Assembly: GCF_947494875.1 (NCBI RefSeq)
Contig: NZ_CANLWM010000007.1
Location: 124,001 to 188,000, forward strand
DNA: 64,000 nt
Reading direction: 5' to 3'
From: an uncultured Williamsia sp.
GTDB lineage: Bacteria > Actinomycetota > Actinomycetes > Mycobacteriales > Mycobacteriaceae
This document shows positions 23,954 to 31,557 of the stretch, piece by piece. Below the pieces are notes generated by a model, which ran no database searches, was not told the DNA's origin, and was given only the letters and a program-made list of their open reading frames with translations. How positions within the stretch are numbered: the stretch's first letter is position 1; every line of letters begins with the position of its first letter. The translations under genes were made by a program, and so were the position numbers.

Positions 23954-24307
23954 TCAGGACGACGAGTCCTGGTGCTGCGGGTAGTGGCTCCGGTACCGAC
24001 CCCGCTGGACCCGGGCGATGTGCTCCTGCAAGGTCCGGTCCCCACGAGCCATGGCCGAGGCCCGGATCGAGTAGACGACGGTGCCGTAGAGCACGACCCA
24101 CACGACGAGCGCGACGCTGCCGGGCACGGTGTTCCCGGTCGCGAGACCTGCGATGCCCAGGGCCAGCGCCGCCGACCCGAACATGAACGCGGCGAACCCG
24201 ACGCGTCCCCATTGAAGTGCCTTGCGCAGGTGTGCGCGGCGTTCCTGGGCCGGCGTCGCGACCTTGCTGCGACGCTTCTCGGCCCCGCTTCCGACTGATG
24301 CAGTCAT
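23954..24307 (-). CDS. Two-helix membrane protein of unknown function
   Basis: A 117-aa protein with a basic, Arg/Lys-rich N-terminus (about 1-32), two transmembrane segments (about 36-56 and 62-82) and a polar C-terminal tail with several Arg and His. AAGGAG about 8 nt before the ATG supports the start. No recognised family. Stands alone between the AraC-type regulator (convergent) and the dehydrogenase gene. Confidence 0.7.
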   Translation of the reverse strand: MTASVGSGAEKRRSKVATPAQERRAHLRKALQWGRVGFAAFMFGSAALALGIAGLATGNTVPGSVALVVWVVLYGTVVYSIRASAMARGDRTLQEHIARVQRGRYRSHYPQHQDSSS

Positions 24308-24416
24308 TGCCTGCTCCTTGCTTCACGGGCGACTGGACCAACTGTCCAACACCGGACGATCTGAACTATTCCGCCGGCGGGCGGAAACAGCACGCCCCGT
24401 CCTTCGGCTGCCGGCG

Positions 24417-25277
24417 TCAGCGACGGCCGAAGCCGTCGATCACCGACGCCATGTCCTCACGCCCGTGACCTGCGTCGACGGTCGCCACGAAGCGATCGTG
24501 GATGGCCTGCATCACCGATGCGTCCATGCCGACCGATTCCATCGCCGCGGCGATCAGACCGGCGTCCTTCAGGGCACCGTCGGCGCCGAACGACGCCGGG
24601 AACTCCCGCGCGAGCATGGCCTTCCCCTTGAGCTGCGCGTACCCGGCGTCGAGGGGCCCGCCGGAGATCGCGTCGAGGAAGAGCTGTGGGTCGACGCCGA
24701 GCCGCTGGGCCAGGCCGATCGCCTGACCGGTCGCCGTGACCAGCGACAACACCCAGGAGTTCGCGACGAGCTTCAGCCTGTGGCCGTCGCCCAGTTCGGA
24801 GCCCACCCACACCGTCCCGGCACCGATCGCCTCGAGGACGGGTCCGACACGCTCCCGCAGCGCCTCGTCCCCACCGACGAGGACGGTCAGCGCACCCTTC
24901 TCTGCGGGCTCCTTCGTACCGAGGACCGGCGCGTCGAGCATGGCGACCCCGTGCTCACGGGCCAGCCGCGCGAGGCGATCCACCCCGTCGAGTCCGACCG
25001 TCGACGTCTGCAACCAGACGGCGTCGTCGGAGAACGCGTCGGCGACCGTGCCGAACACATCGGCGACGGAGTCGACGTCGTAGAGCATCGTGACGACGAC
25101 GTCGGCACCGCGGACGGCCTCCACCGGATCGGTGACCACGGTCGCGCCGTCCTGGGCGAGCGGAGCCGCCTTGTCGTGGCTGCGATTCCAGACCGTCAGG
25201 TCGTGGCCGGCGCGGATGATGCTGCGCGCCATGCCGGCTCCCATGATCCCGGTACCGAGAAGTCCGATTCGCGCCAT
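24417..25277 (-). CDS. NAD(P)-dependent oxidoreductase, 3-hydroxyisobutyrate dehydrogenase family
   Basis: A 286-aa beta-hydroxyacid dehydrogenase. The Rossmann GLLGTGIMGAGMA motif is at residues 4-16; the substrate loop DAPVLGTKEPAEKGALTVLVGG near residue 115 and the catalytic Lys in GHRLKLVANSW near residue 166 follow the family pattern. Relatives act on 3-hydroxyisobutyrate, tartronate semialdehyde, glyoxylate/succinic semialdehyde or as imine reductases, so the substrate cannot be read off. ATG 25277 preferred (MARIGLLG), GGAAC upstream; GTG/ATG at 25286 possible. No pathway neighbours. Confidence 0.85.
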   Translation of the reverse strand: MARIGLLGTGIMGAGMARSIIRAGHDLTVWNRSHDKAAPLAQDGATVVTDPVEAVRGADVVVTMLYDVDSVADVFGTVADAFSDDAVWLQTSTVGLDGVDRLARLAREHGVAMLDAPVLGTKEPAEKGALTVLVGGDEALRERVGPVLEAIGAGTVWVGSELGDGHRLKLVANSWVLSLVTATGQAIGLAQRLGVDPQLFLDAISGGPLDAGYAQLKGKAMLAREFPASFGADGALKDAGLIAAAMESVGMDASVMQAIHDRFVATVDAGHGREDMASVIDGFGRR

Positions 25278-25411
25278 TGTTCCCACATCCCATCGCGTCA
25301 GGTGACAAATGCCGTGCCCGACCCGTGACGTCTGTCATGAGGGTCGGGCGACGGTCGCATCAACACTGACGCGCGTGACGAACTTCCCCTCCCGCCGGAC
25401 GCGACGGGCGC

Positions 25412-25547
25412 CGTCGAGCGTGCAGTGGATCCCGTCGAGCGTGCAGCGGATCCCGCCGAGCGTGCAGATGACGCCGCGACGACGGCATCGACCGCACGGT
25501 CGACGGGATCAACGGCACGGTCGGCGAGATCGAGTGCACGCTCGGCG
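25412..25547. repeat. 65-bp imperfect inverted repeat built of 21-bp units
   Basis: Bases 25412-25476 and 25483-25547 match in inverse-complement orientation at 50 of 65 positions around a 6-nt loop. Each arm consists of three 21-bp repeats of the form CGTCGAGCGTGCAGNGGATC. The flanking 25287-25593 region (307 nt) contains no supported gene; both neighbours are on the minus strand, so this lies 3' of the symporter operon and 5' of the dehydrogenase gene. It could be a very large terminator hairpin, a protein-binding array or remnant coding repeat. Confidence 0.7.
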
Positions 25548-25593
25548 AGGTGTGTCGGCCCGCTCGGCGCCGTCGGGCCCGAGACCCACAGGG

Positions 25594-25932
25594 TCAGCCG
25601 ACGTCGACCGTGTCGCCGTCGGCCGGCTTCTCGTCCGAGACCTCGCGGATCGGCAAGGGCCGCAGCAGGGCCCAGGCCACGAAGAGCGCGGCGACCGCGG
25701 CGAGGATCAGGCCGACCCAGAGGTTGGCCGACGTGCCAGCCTCGAGGTCGACACGGTTGGCGTCCGAGGGTTTGTGGGACTCGATGCCCAGGACACCGGG
25801 CGCCGCGCCTCCGATGATCAGGACGATGCCGTAGATACCCATCAGCGCGGCCACGATGATGCGGATGTCGAACAGTCGGGCGAGGACCGCGGCGCCCCGA
25901 CCCGCGGTCGGGTGTGGTTGCTCAGTGATCAT
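25594..25932 (-). CDS. Small membrane protein of the galactose symporter operon
   Basis: A 112-aa protein with two hydrophobic segments (about 25-47 and 69-89) joined by a polar loop (IESHKPSDANRVDLEAGTSANLW) and an acidic C-terminal tail. It starts 17 nt after the symporter stop with AGGAG before the ATG, so it is co-transcribed. Similar small two-helix proteins accompany SSS-type symporters in actinobacteria and may be accessory subunits; that role is inference. Confidence 0.75.
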   Translation of the reverse strand: MITEQPHPTAGRGAAVLARLFDIRIIVAALMGIYGIVLIIGGAAPGVLGIESHKPSDANRVDLEAGTSANLWVGLILAAVAALFVAWALLRPLPIREVSDEKPADGDTVDVG

Positions 25933-25949
25933 GCGAGAACTCCTGCGAC

Positions 25950-27653
25950 TCAGTGGAAGACGATGTTGAGGGCGATGACAAGGACCAGTGCGACCCCCGC
26001 GAGGGGAACCGGCCGCGAGTACCAGGAGGCGCCGGCGTCGGCGGGGTCGGTGAAGTGCGACTTCGGGGTCTCCGAGTAGACCAGTCCGACGAGTTCCTTC
26101 GCGGGCTTGGGCTGCGTGGCCATGGTGACCACCACGCTCACGAGGATGTCGACGACGAAGGCCGCGGACGCCGCGACGAACGGCATGCCCTGCCCGGGCA
26201 GGTTGATCACCCCGACCTCGGAGAGGATGAACACCACCACGGCAGAGAGGGTTCCGGCCACCAGACCGGTCCAGCCGGCGGTCGCGGTCATCCGCTTCCA
26301 GAACATGCCGAGCAGGAACGTCGCGAACAGCGGCGCGTTGAAGAACCCGAACAGCGTCTGCAGGTAGTCCATCAGGTTCGAGTAGCCCGACGCGATGAGT
26401 GCGGTGAAGATGGCGAGCACCGTCGCACCGACCGTCGCGAGCCGACCCACGGTGATGTAGTAGCCGTCCGGACGGTTCTTGACGATGTACTGCTGCCAGA
26501 TGTCGTAGCTGAACACGGTGTTGAACGCCGAGATGTTCGCGGCCATGCCGGCCATGAAGGACGCGAGCAGGCCCGCGACCGCGACGCCGAGCAGTCCGTT
26601 GGGGAGGATGTCGCGGATCATCAGCAGCATCGCGTCGTTGTAGGTGACGTTCGCGGCGTTGGGGCCGCTCTTCAGCGAGATCATGTCGCCGATGACCGCG
26701 GCGCAGATCATGCCGGGGATGACGACGACGAAGGGGATGAACATCTTCGGGATCGCACCGATGATCGGAGCGCGTCGCGAGGCGTTCATCGAGTTGGACG
26801 CCATGGCGCGCTGGACCTCGACGAAATTCGTCGTCCAGTAGCCGAAGCTGAGCACGAAGCCCAGGCCGAAGACGATGCCGATCACCGACCACACGGGACT
26901 GTCGAAGCCGCTCAACGCATTGCCCGGCCACGACGTGATCTGGTCGTGGACGCTGGCGGTGACCTTGTTGTCGCTCGTGGTCGCGACGATCTTCTCCTTC
27001 AGCCCGTTCCATCCACCCACCTTGATGAGACCGAAGACGGTGAGCGGCACCAGGGCGGCGAGGATGACGAAGAACTGCAGCACCTCGTTGTAGATCGCCG
27101 CCGACAACCCACCGAGCGCGGTGTAGGTGAGGACGATGACGGCGGCGACGATCAGCGAGACCCATTGGCTCCAGCCGAGGATCACGTTGACGATGGTCGC
27201 CAGGAGGTACAGGTTGACCCCGGCGATGAGGACCTGCGCGACCGCGAAGCTGATCGCGTTGACGAGGTGCGCTCCGGTGCCGAACCGTCGCCGCATGAAC
27301 TCGGGGACACTGCGGACCTTCGAGCCGTAGTAGAACGGCATCATCACGACGCCGAGGAACAGCATCGCGGGGATGGCGCCGATCCAGTAGTAGTGCATGG
27401 TCGCCAACCCGATCTGGGCGCCATTGGCGGACATGCCCATGATCTCGACCGCGCCGAGGTTCGCCGAGACGAACGCGATGCCGGTGACCCAGGCGGGCAG
27501 TCGTCGTCCCGACAGGAAGAAGTCGAGGCTCGACGAGATCTGGCTGCGGGCCAGATACCCGATGCCGAGGACGAACACGAAGTACAGGGCGATCAACACG
27601 TAGTCCACGGCCCCGGCGTTCAGCCGGAGCACGGAGTCCGCGGCAAGCGTCAT
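25950..27653 (-). CDS. Sodium:solute symporter (SSS family), probable galactose transporter
   Basis: A 567-aa transporter with about 14 helices, in the SglT-like branch of the SSS family. FFLSGRRLPAWVTGIAFVSANLGAVEIMGMSANGAQIG at the N-terminal part and the TALGGLSAAIYNEVLQFFVI helix are family signatures. It is divergent from deoR-galT-galK, which makes galactose (or a galactoside) the likely Na+-coupled substrate. AAGGAG precedes the ATG. Its promoter shares the 140-nt intergenic region and operator with the deoR-type gene. Confidence 0.88.
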   Translation of the reverse strand: MTLAADSVLRLNAGAVDYVLIALYFVFVLGIGYLARSQISSSLDFFLSGRRLPAWVTGIAFVSANLGAVEIMGMSANGAQIGLATMHYYWIGAIPAMLFLGVVMMPFYYGSKVRSVPEFMRRRFGTGAHLVNAISFAVAQVLIAGVNLYLLATIVNVILGWSQWVSLIVAAVIVLTYTALGGLSAAIYNEVLQFFVILAALVPLTVFGLIKVGGWNGLKEKIVATTSDNKVTASVHDQITSWPGNALSGFDSPVWSVIGIVFGLGFVLSFGYWTTNFVEVQRAMASNSMNASRRAPIIGAIPKMFIPFVVVIPGMICAAVIGDMISLKSGPNAANVTYNDAMLLMIRDILPNGLLGVAVAGLLASFMAGMAANISAFNTVFSYDIWQQYIVKNRPDGYYITVGRLATVGATVLAIFTALIASGYSNLMDYLQTLFGFFNAPLFATFLLGMFWKRMTATAGWTGLVAGTLSAVVVFILSEVGVINLPGQGMPFVAASAAFVVDILVSVVVTMATQPKPAKELVGLVYSETPKSHFTDPADAGASWYSRPVPLAGVALVLVIALNIVFH

Positions 27654-27732
27654 TCGACAACTCCTTCGGGTGGGTCACTGCCGTAGTGACCCGGGTCACG
27701 ACGAGACACAACCTCACACATTTCCGAACAGA

Positions 27733-27756
27733 TATCAACACAGATGGTGTTTGATA
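27733..27756. promoter_or_regulatory. DeoR-type operator between the symporter and galactose operons
   Basis: TATCAACAC and GTGTTTGATA form an inverted repeat (one-base arm difference) midway between the divergent starts. TACTGT at 27755-27760, overlapping its right edge, is a TANNNT -10 box for the plus-strand operon. The upstream context suggests repression of both operons without galactose. Confidence 0.6.
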
Positions 27757-27792
27757 CTGTGCGATTCACCCATTGGTCCCCCAGGAGGTGCC

Positions 27793-28581
27793 GTGCTCCC
27801 CGCAGAACGACGCCGCCGCATCCTCGACGTGCTCGACCGCGACGGCACGGCACGCGTCACCGACCTCGCCGGCGAGCTGAACGTGTCGGAGATGACCGTG
27901 CGCCGCGACCTGGACGTACTCCAGGACGACGAGGCGCTGCACAAGGTGCACGGAGGGGCGGTGGCCCGGCACAGTCGCGGCGAGGAGCCGCGGTCGTCGG
28001 CCAAGGCCACGCGGGAGACGGCCGAGAAACGGGCCATCGGCGCGACGGCCGCCGAACTCGTCGAGGACGGGATGACGGTCGCCATCAGTGCGGGCACCAC
28101 CACGCTCGAGGTGGCCCGGCTGCTGCGCGACCGCGATGCGCTCACGGTGGTGACCAACTCGATCCCGATCTTCTCCGAACTCACCGATCCTGATGCGACA
28201 CCTCGCCGTTCGCGGCCCACCGTGATGTTGACCGGCGGGACGCGGACCCCGTCCGACGCCCTGGTCGGACCTGTCGCCGACGCCGCTCTCGCGTCCTTCC
28301 GGGTCGACCTGACACTGCTGGGTGTGCACGGCCTCGACACCGACGCGGGCCTCACCACCCCCAACACGGCCGAGGCCGCCACCAATCGGAGGTTGATCGA
28401 GATCGGGCGCACCCTGGTGGTCGTCGCCGACCACACCAAGGTCGGTGAGGTGGGCGCCAACGTCATCGCCGGCATCGATCGCGCCGACACCCTCGTCGTC
28501 GACGACGGTCTGTCCGAGACGGCACACGCCGTGCTCGCCCGCCACATCCGCGACGTGCGGATCGCGCAGGTGGCTCGGTGA
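27793..28581 (+). CDS. DeoR/GlpR-family regulator of galactose genes
   Basis: A 262-aa repressor. Residues 4-58 are the DeoR HTH (RRRILDVLDRDGTARVTDLAGELNVSEMTVRRDL), and about 75-235 the sugar-phosphate isomerase-like sensor domain with the AGTTTLEVARLL and VVADHTKVGE signatures. It probably senses a phosphorylated sugar such as galactose 1-phosphate. GTG start at 27793 with AGGAGG at 27783-27788. galT starts inside its stop codon, so the three genes are one operon. Confidence 0.9.
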   Translation: MLPAERRRRILDVLDRDGTARVTDLAGELNVSEMTVRRDLDVLQDDEALHKVHGGAVARHSRGEEPRSSAKATRETAEKRAIGATAAELVEDGMTVAISAGTTTLEVARLLRDRDALTVVTNSIPIFSELTDPDATPRRSRPTVMLTGGTRTPSDALVGPVADAALASFRVDLTLLGVHGLDTDAGLTTPNTAEAATNRRLIEIGRTLVVVADHTKVGEVGANVIAGIDRADTLVVDDGLSETAHAVLARHIRDVRIAQVAR

Positions 28582-29696
28582 CCCCGCCCGAGCTCCGCGC
28601 ACCGGCGGTGACGACGCACCTCGCGGACGGTCGGGAGATCGACTTCTTCGCACTCGACGGGCATGTGCCGCAACCGGTTCCCGATCGCCGACCCCTCCCC
28701 GACCGCTCTGGTCTGCACTCCCAGATCCGGTACGACCGCCAGACCGGCGACTGGGTCGCGGTGGCCGCCCTCCGTCAGGACCGGACGTACAAGCCGCCGG
28801 CCGACCAGTGTCCGCTGTGCCCGTCGCCGGACGGCACCGTCAGCGAGGTGCCGGCCCCCGACTACGACGTCGTGGTGTTCGAGAACCGCTTCCCCAGCCT
28901 GTCCGGGGCCGGGCCCGACCAGCCGTTCGACCTGCCCGACCCGGCATCGGCAGACCTGGTGAGCGCCGCGGGTCACGGTCGCTGTGAGGTCATCTGCTTC
29001 TCCAGCGACCACACCGCGTCGTTCGCCTCCCTGGACCACGATCACGCGCGCCTGGTCGTCGACGCGTGGCGCACCCGCACGGCGACACTGCTCGCTCTGC
29101 CCGGCGTGGCGCAGGTGTTCTGCTTCGAGAACCGTGGGGAGGAGATCGGTGTGACGCTGACCCACCCGCACGGCCAGATCTACGCGTACCCCTACCTCAC
29201 ACCCCGAACGCGATCGATGATCGCGCGAGCGGACGAGCACCGGGATCGCACCGGACGCAACCTCTTCGAGGACATCGTGGCCTCCGAGGTGTCGGTCGGG
29301 TCGCGCGTCGTGGTCGACCACCCACTGGTGGTGGCGTTCGTCCCGTTCGCCGCGCGGTGGCCGGTGGAGGTCCACATCCACCCGCGGCGGCGTGTCGCGA
29401 ACCTCGTCGACCTCGACGACGACGAACTCGACGCGCTGACGACGGTCTACCTCGACGTCCTCCGCCGCTTCGACCGGCTCTACGACACCCCCCTGCCGTA
29501 CATCGCGGCGGTGCACCAGTACTCGGGCCGTGACGTCGACGCCGAGGGCGCACTGCACATCGAGTTGATGTCGGTGCGCCGCTCGGCGACGAAACTCAAG
29601 TTCCTCGCAGGATCGGAATCGGCCATGGACGCCTTCATCACCGACGTCACCCCCGAGGACGTCGCGGAACGCCTGCGAGCGGCGGGCGAGGCGTGA
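28578..29696 (+). CDS. galT: Galactose-1-phosphate uridylyltransferase
   Basis: A 372-aa Leloir-pathway enzyme that swaps UMP between UDP-glucose and galactose 1-phosphate. The catalytic HPHGQ motif is near residues 196-200 (nucleophilic second His); the Cys pair CPLCPS near residue 75 and the [10 protein letters not shown] stretch are typical, and the C-terminal half carries VHIHPRRR and HQYSGRD. GTG start overlaps the regulator's TGA. galK follows with the same kind of overlap. No galE is seen in this window. Confidence 0.95.
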   Translation: MTPPELRAPAVTTHLADGREIDFFALDGHVPQPVPDRRPLPDRSGLHSQIRYDRQTGDWVAVAALRQDRTYKPPADQCPLCPSPDGTVSEVPAPDYDVVVFENRFPSLSGAGPDQPFDLPDPASADLVSAAGHGRCEVICFSSDHTASFASLDHDHARLVVDAWRTRTATLLALPGVAQVFCFENRGEEIGVTLTHPHGQIYAYPYLTPRTRSMIARADEHRDRTGRNLFEDIVASEVSVGSRVVVDHPLVVAFVPFAARWPVEVHIHPRRRVANLVDLDDDELDALTTVYLDVLRRFDRLYDTPLPYIAAVHQYSGRDVDAEGALHIELMSVRRSATKLKFLAGSESAMDAFITDVTPEDVAERLRAAGEA

Positions 29697-30796
29697 CCGG
29701 CACCGTGATCGCGAGCGCACCGGGGCGCGTCAACCTCATCGGCGAACACACCGACTACAACGACGGATTCGCCCTCCCCATCGCGCTGGACCGACACACC
29801 GAGGTGACCCTGCGTCGCACCGATTACGACGCCGTCACCGTGCGCGCCGAGGGACACGGGGAGGCGCGCTTCCGGGTCGACATCGAGCCGGGCGACGTGA
29901 CCGGCTGGGCAGCCTACGTGGCGGGGGTGTTCTGGGCGGCCCACGAAGCGGGTGTGACCGTCTCGGGGGCCGACCTGACGATCACGAGCACCGTGCCCGT
30001 CGGCGCGGGGCTCTCGTCCTCCGCCGCGCTCGAATGTGCCGTTCTCACGGCGATCTCGGCCGCGGCCGGCGTCGTACTCGACCCGATCCAGGCCGCCCGG
30101 ATAGCGCAGACCGCCGAGAACGACTACGTCGGGGCGCCGACGGGACTCCTCGACCAGGTCGCCTCCATGTGCGGTCGGGACGGTCACGCCCTGCTTGTCG
30201 ACTTCGCCGACACGTCGGTCGAGGCGGTCCCGTTCGATCCGACCGCCGACGGCGTCGAGCTCGTCGTCGTCGACTCACGGACCACCCACGGACACGCCGG
30301 CGGCGAGTACTCCGCTCGACGCGACTCCTGCGAACGCGCGGCACGCGACCTCGGGGTGGCGATGCTGCGCGAGGTCGCAGACGACGACCTCGACGAGGTC
30401 CTCGCCGCGGTCGTCGATCCCGTCGATCGTCTGCGCGCGCGGCACGTGGTCACCGAGAACCGGCGTGTGCTCGACGCCGTGCAGGCGCTGCGTGCCCGCG
30501 ACCTGCCGACGTTCGGGCTGCTCATGGACTGCTCCCATGCGTCGATGCGCGACGACTTCGCGATCACGACACCGGTGATCGACCGGATCGCCGAGGTCGC
30601 GCGCCGCCACGGCGCACTCGGCGCCCGGATGACCGGCGGCGGCTTCGGCGGCAGCGTCATCGCGCTGATGCCCCCCGACGCGATCGACGGGATGACCGCC
30701 GCACTGCACGACGAGGCCCGGGCCGCCGACCGTCCGTCTCCGGAGGTCCGCGTGGCCCGGGCCGGCGCGGGGGCGCAGGTGATCACCCCGCGCTGA
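29693..30796 (+). CDS. galK: Galactokinase
   Basis: A 367-aa GHMP kinase that phosphorylates galactose. The galactose-binding signature [15 protein letters not shown] is near residue 17, the ATP loop [13 protein letters not shown] near residue 100, and the C-terminal GGGFGGS motif near residue 316. Length is typical (about 380). GTG start overlaps the galT stop (GTGA). The 3' end overlaps the convergent membrane-protein gene by 14 bases, leaving no room for a conventional terminator. Confidence 0.95.
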   Translation: MTGTVIASAPGRVNLIGEHTDYNDGFALPIALDRHTEVTLRRTDYDAVTVRAEGHGEARFRVDIEPGDVTGWAAYVAGVFWAAHEAGVTVSGADLTITSTVPVGAGLSSSAALECAVLTAISAAAGVVLDPIQAARIAQTAENDYVGAPTGLLDQVASMCGRDGHALLVDFADTSVEAVPFDPTADGVELVVVDSRTTHGHAGGEYSARRDSCERAARDLGVAMLREVADDDLDEVLAAVVDPVDRLRARHVVTENRRVLDAVQALRARDLPTFGLLMDCSHASMRDDFAITTPVIDRIAEVARRHGALGARMTGGGFGGSVIALMPPDAIDGMTAALHDEARAADRPSPEVRVARAGAGAQVITPR

Positions 30797-31406
30797 CGAC
30801 TCTCCCGTCCTCCTGGCGGACCAGGCCGCCGGCGCGGGCCAGCAGGACTCCGAGGACCGCGTAGCCGACGACGACGTGGACGCTCGGCAGCGCCATCGCG
30901 AGCGCCCCTCCGGTCATCGCCACGGGGACCAGCGCGAACCAGCTCTGCGCTCCGAGCGTCCACCAGCGGAGGATCCCGGTCCAGCGGCCGGCGATCGCGA
31001 CGCGGATCCCGATGCCCAGCATGCCGAACATCGACAACGGCCAGCACGCGTCGAACACTGCCCAGACGGGCGTGCCGTGCAGTGTGCCGAGACCGTCGAG
31101 CACGGTGGACACCATCGCGCCGCCCATGAGGACGAACTCGGCGCGGTGGAAGCCGCGCGCGACGCGACCGTCACCCATCGCCGCGGTGCGGTACTGCGTC
31201 GCGAGCAGCCAGACGACACCCGCCTGGAAGGCCAGTGCGGCAAGGGCACCCATCACCCCGGAGAGGCCGTGATCGGAGGAGTCGGCGGTGAACGGCAGCA
31301 TCCCGATCCAGGCCAGGGATCCGAGCGTCAGCAGCGTGCCGGCGGTACGGGTCGGCACGGTGATGCGGGAAGTGACAGTCGGGGCGGTGGTCTCGAGGGT
31401 GGTCAT
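30783..31406 (-). CDS. Multi-pass membrane protein of unknown function
   Basis: A 207-aa protein with about six transmembrane helices and short loops ([52 protein letters not shown] and so on). No recognised motif. Start chosen at ATG 31406 because AGGAG lies 6 nt upstream; the open frame extends 17 codons further. Its end overlaps galK by 14 bases on the other strand. Appears monocistronic. Confidence 0.7.
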   Translation of the reverse strand: MTTLETTAPTVTSRITVPTRTAGTLLTLGSLAWIGMLPFTADSSDHGLSGVMGALAALAFQAGVVWLLATQYRTAAMGDGRVARGFHRAEFVLMGGAMVSTVLDGLGTLHGTPVWAVFDACWPLSMFGMLGIGIRVAIAGRWTGILRWWTLGAQSWFALVPVAMTGGALAMALPSVHVVVGYAVLGVLLARAGGLVRQEDGRVVSAG

Positions 31407-31557
31407 GGCGAGCTCCTGTGTGGGCGTCGGTGGTGGACGCCGACGACGATCACCCACCGCACCGGGATCCGACTGGGGTGGCGTTCCCAGTCACCTCCCA
31501 GCCACACAGACGACCCTGTCTCCTGTGTCCCCGTCCCGCCCGTCGCCGCGCGACCCG

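Noticed and set aside
25411-25473. CRISPR array or tandem coding repeat
   Set aside because: Three 21-bp units with no spacers; open frames lack a good start and conserved product, so recorded as an inverted repeat only.
25953-27686. 577-codon plus-strand frame opposite the symporter
   Set aside because: Acidic/His-rich shadow of a membrane protein gene, a common artefact in high-GC DNA.
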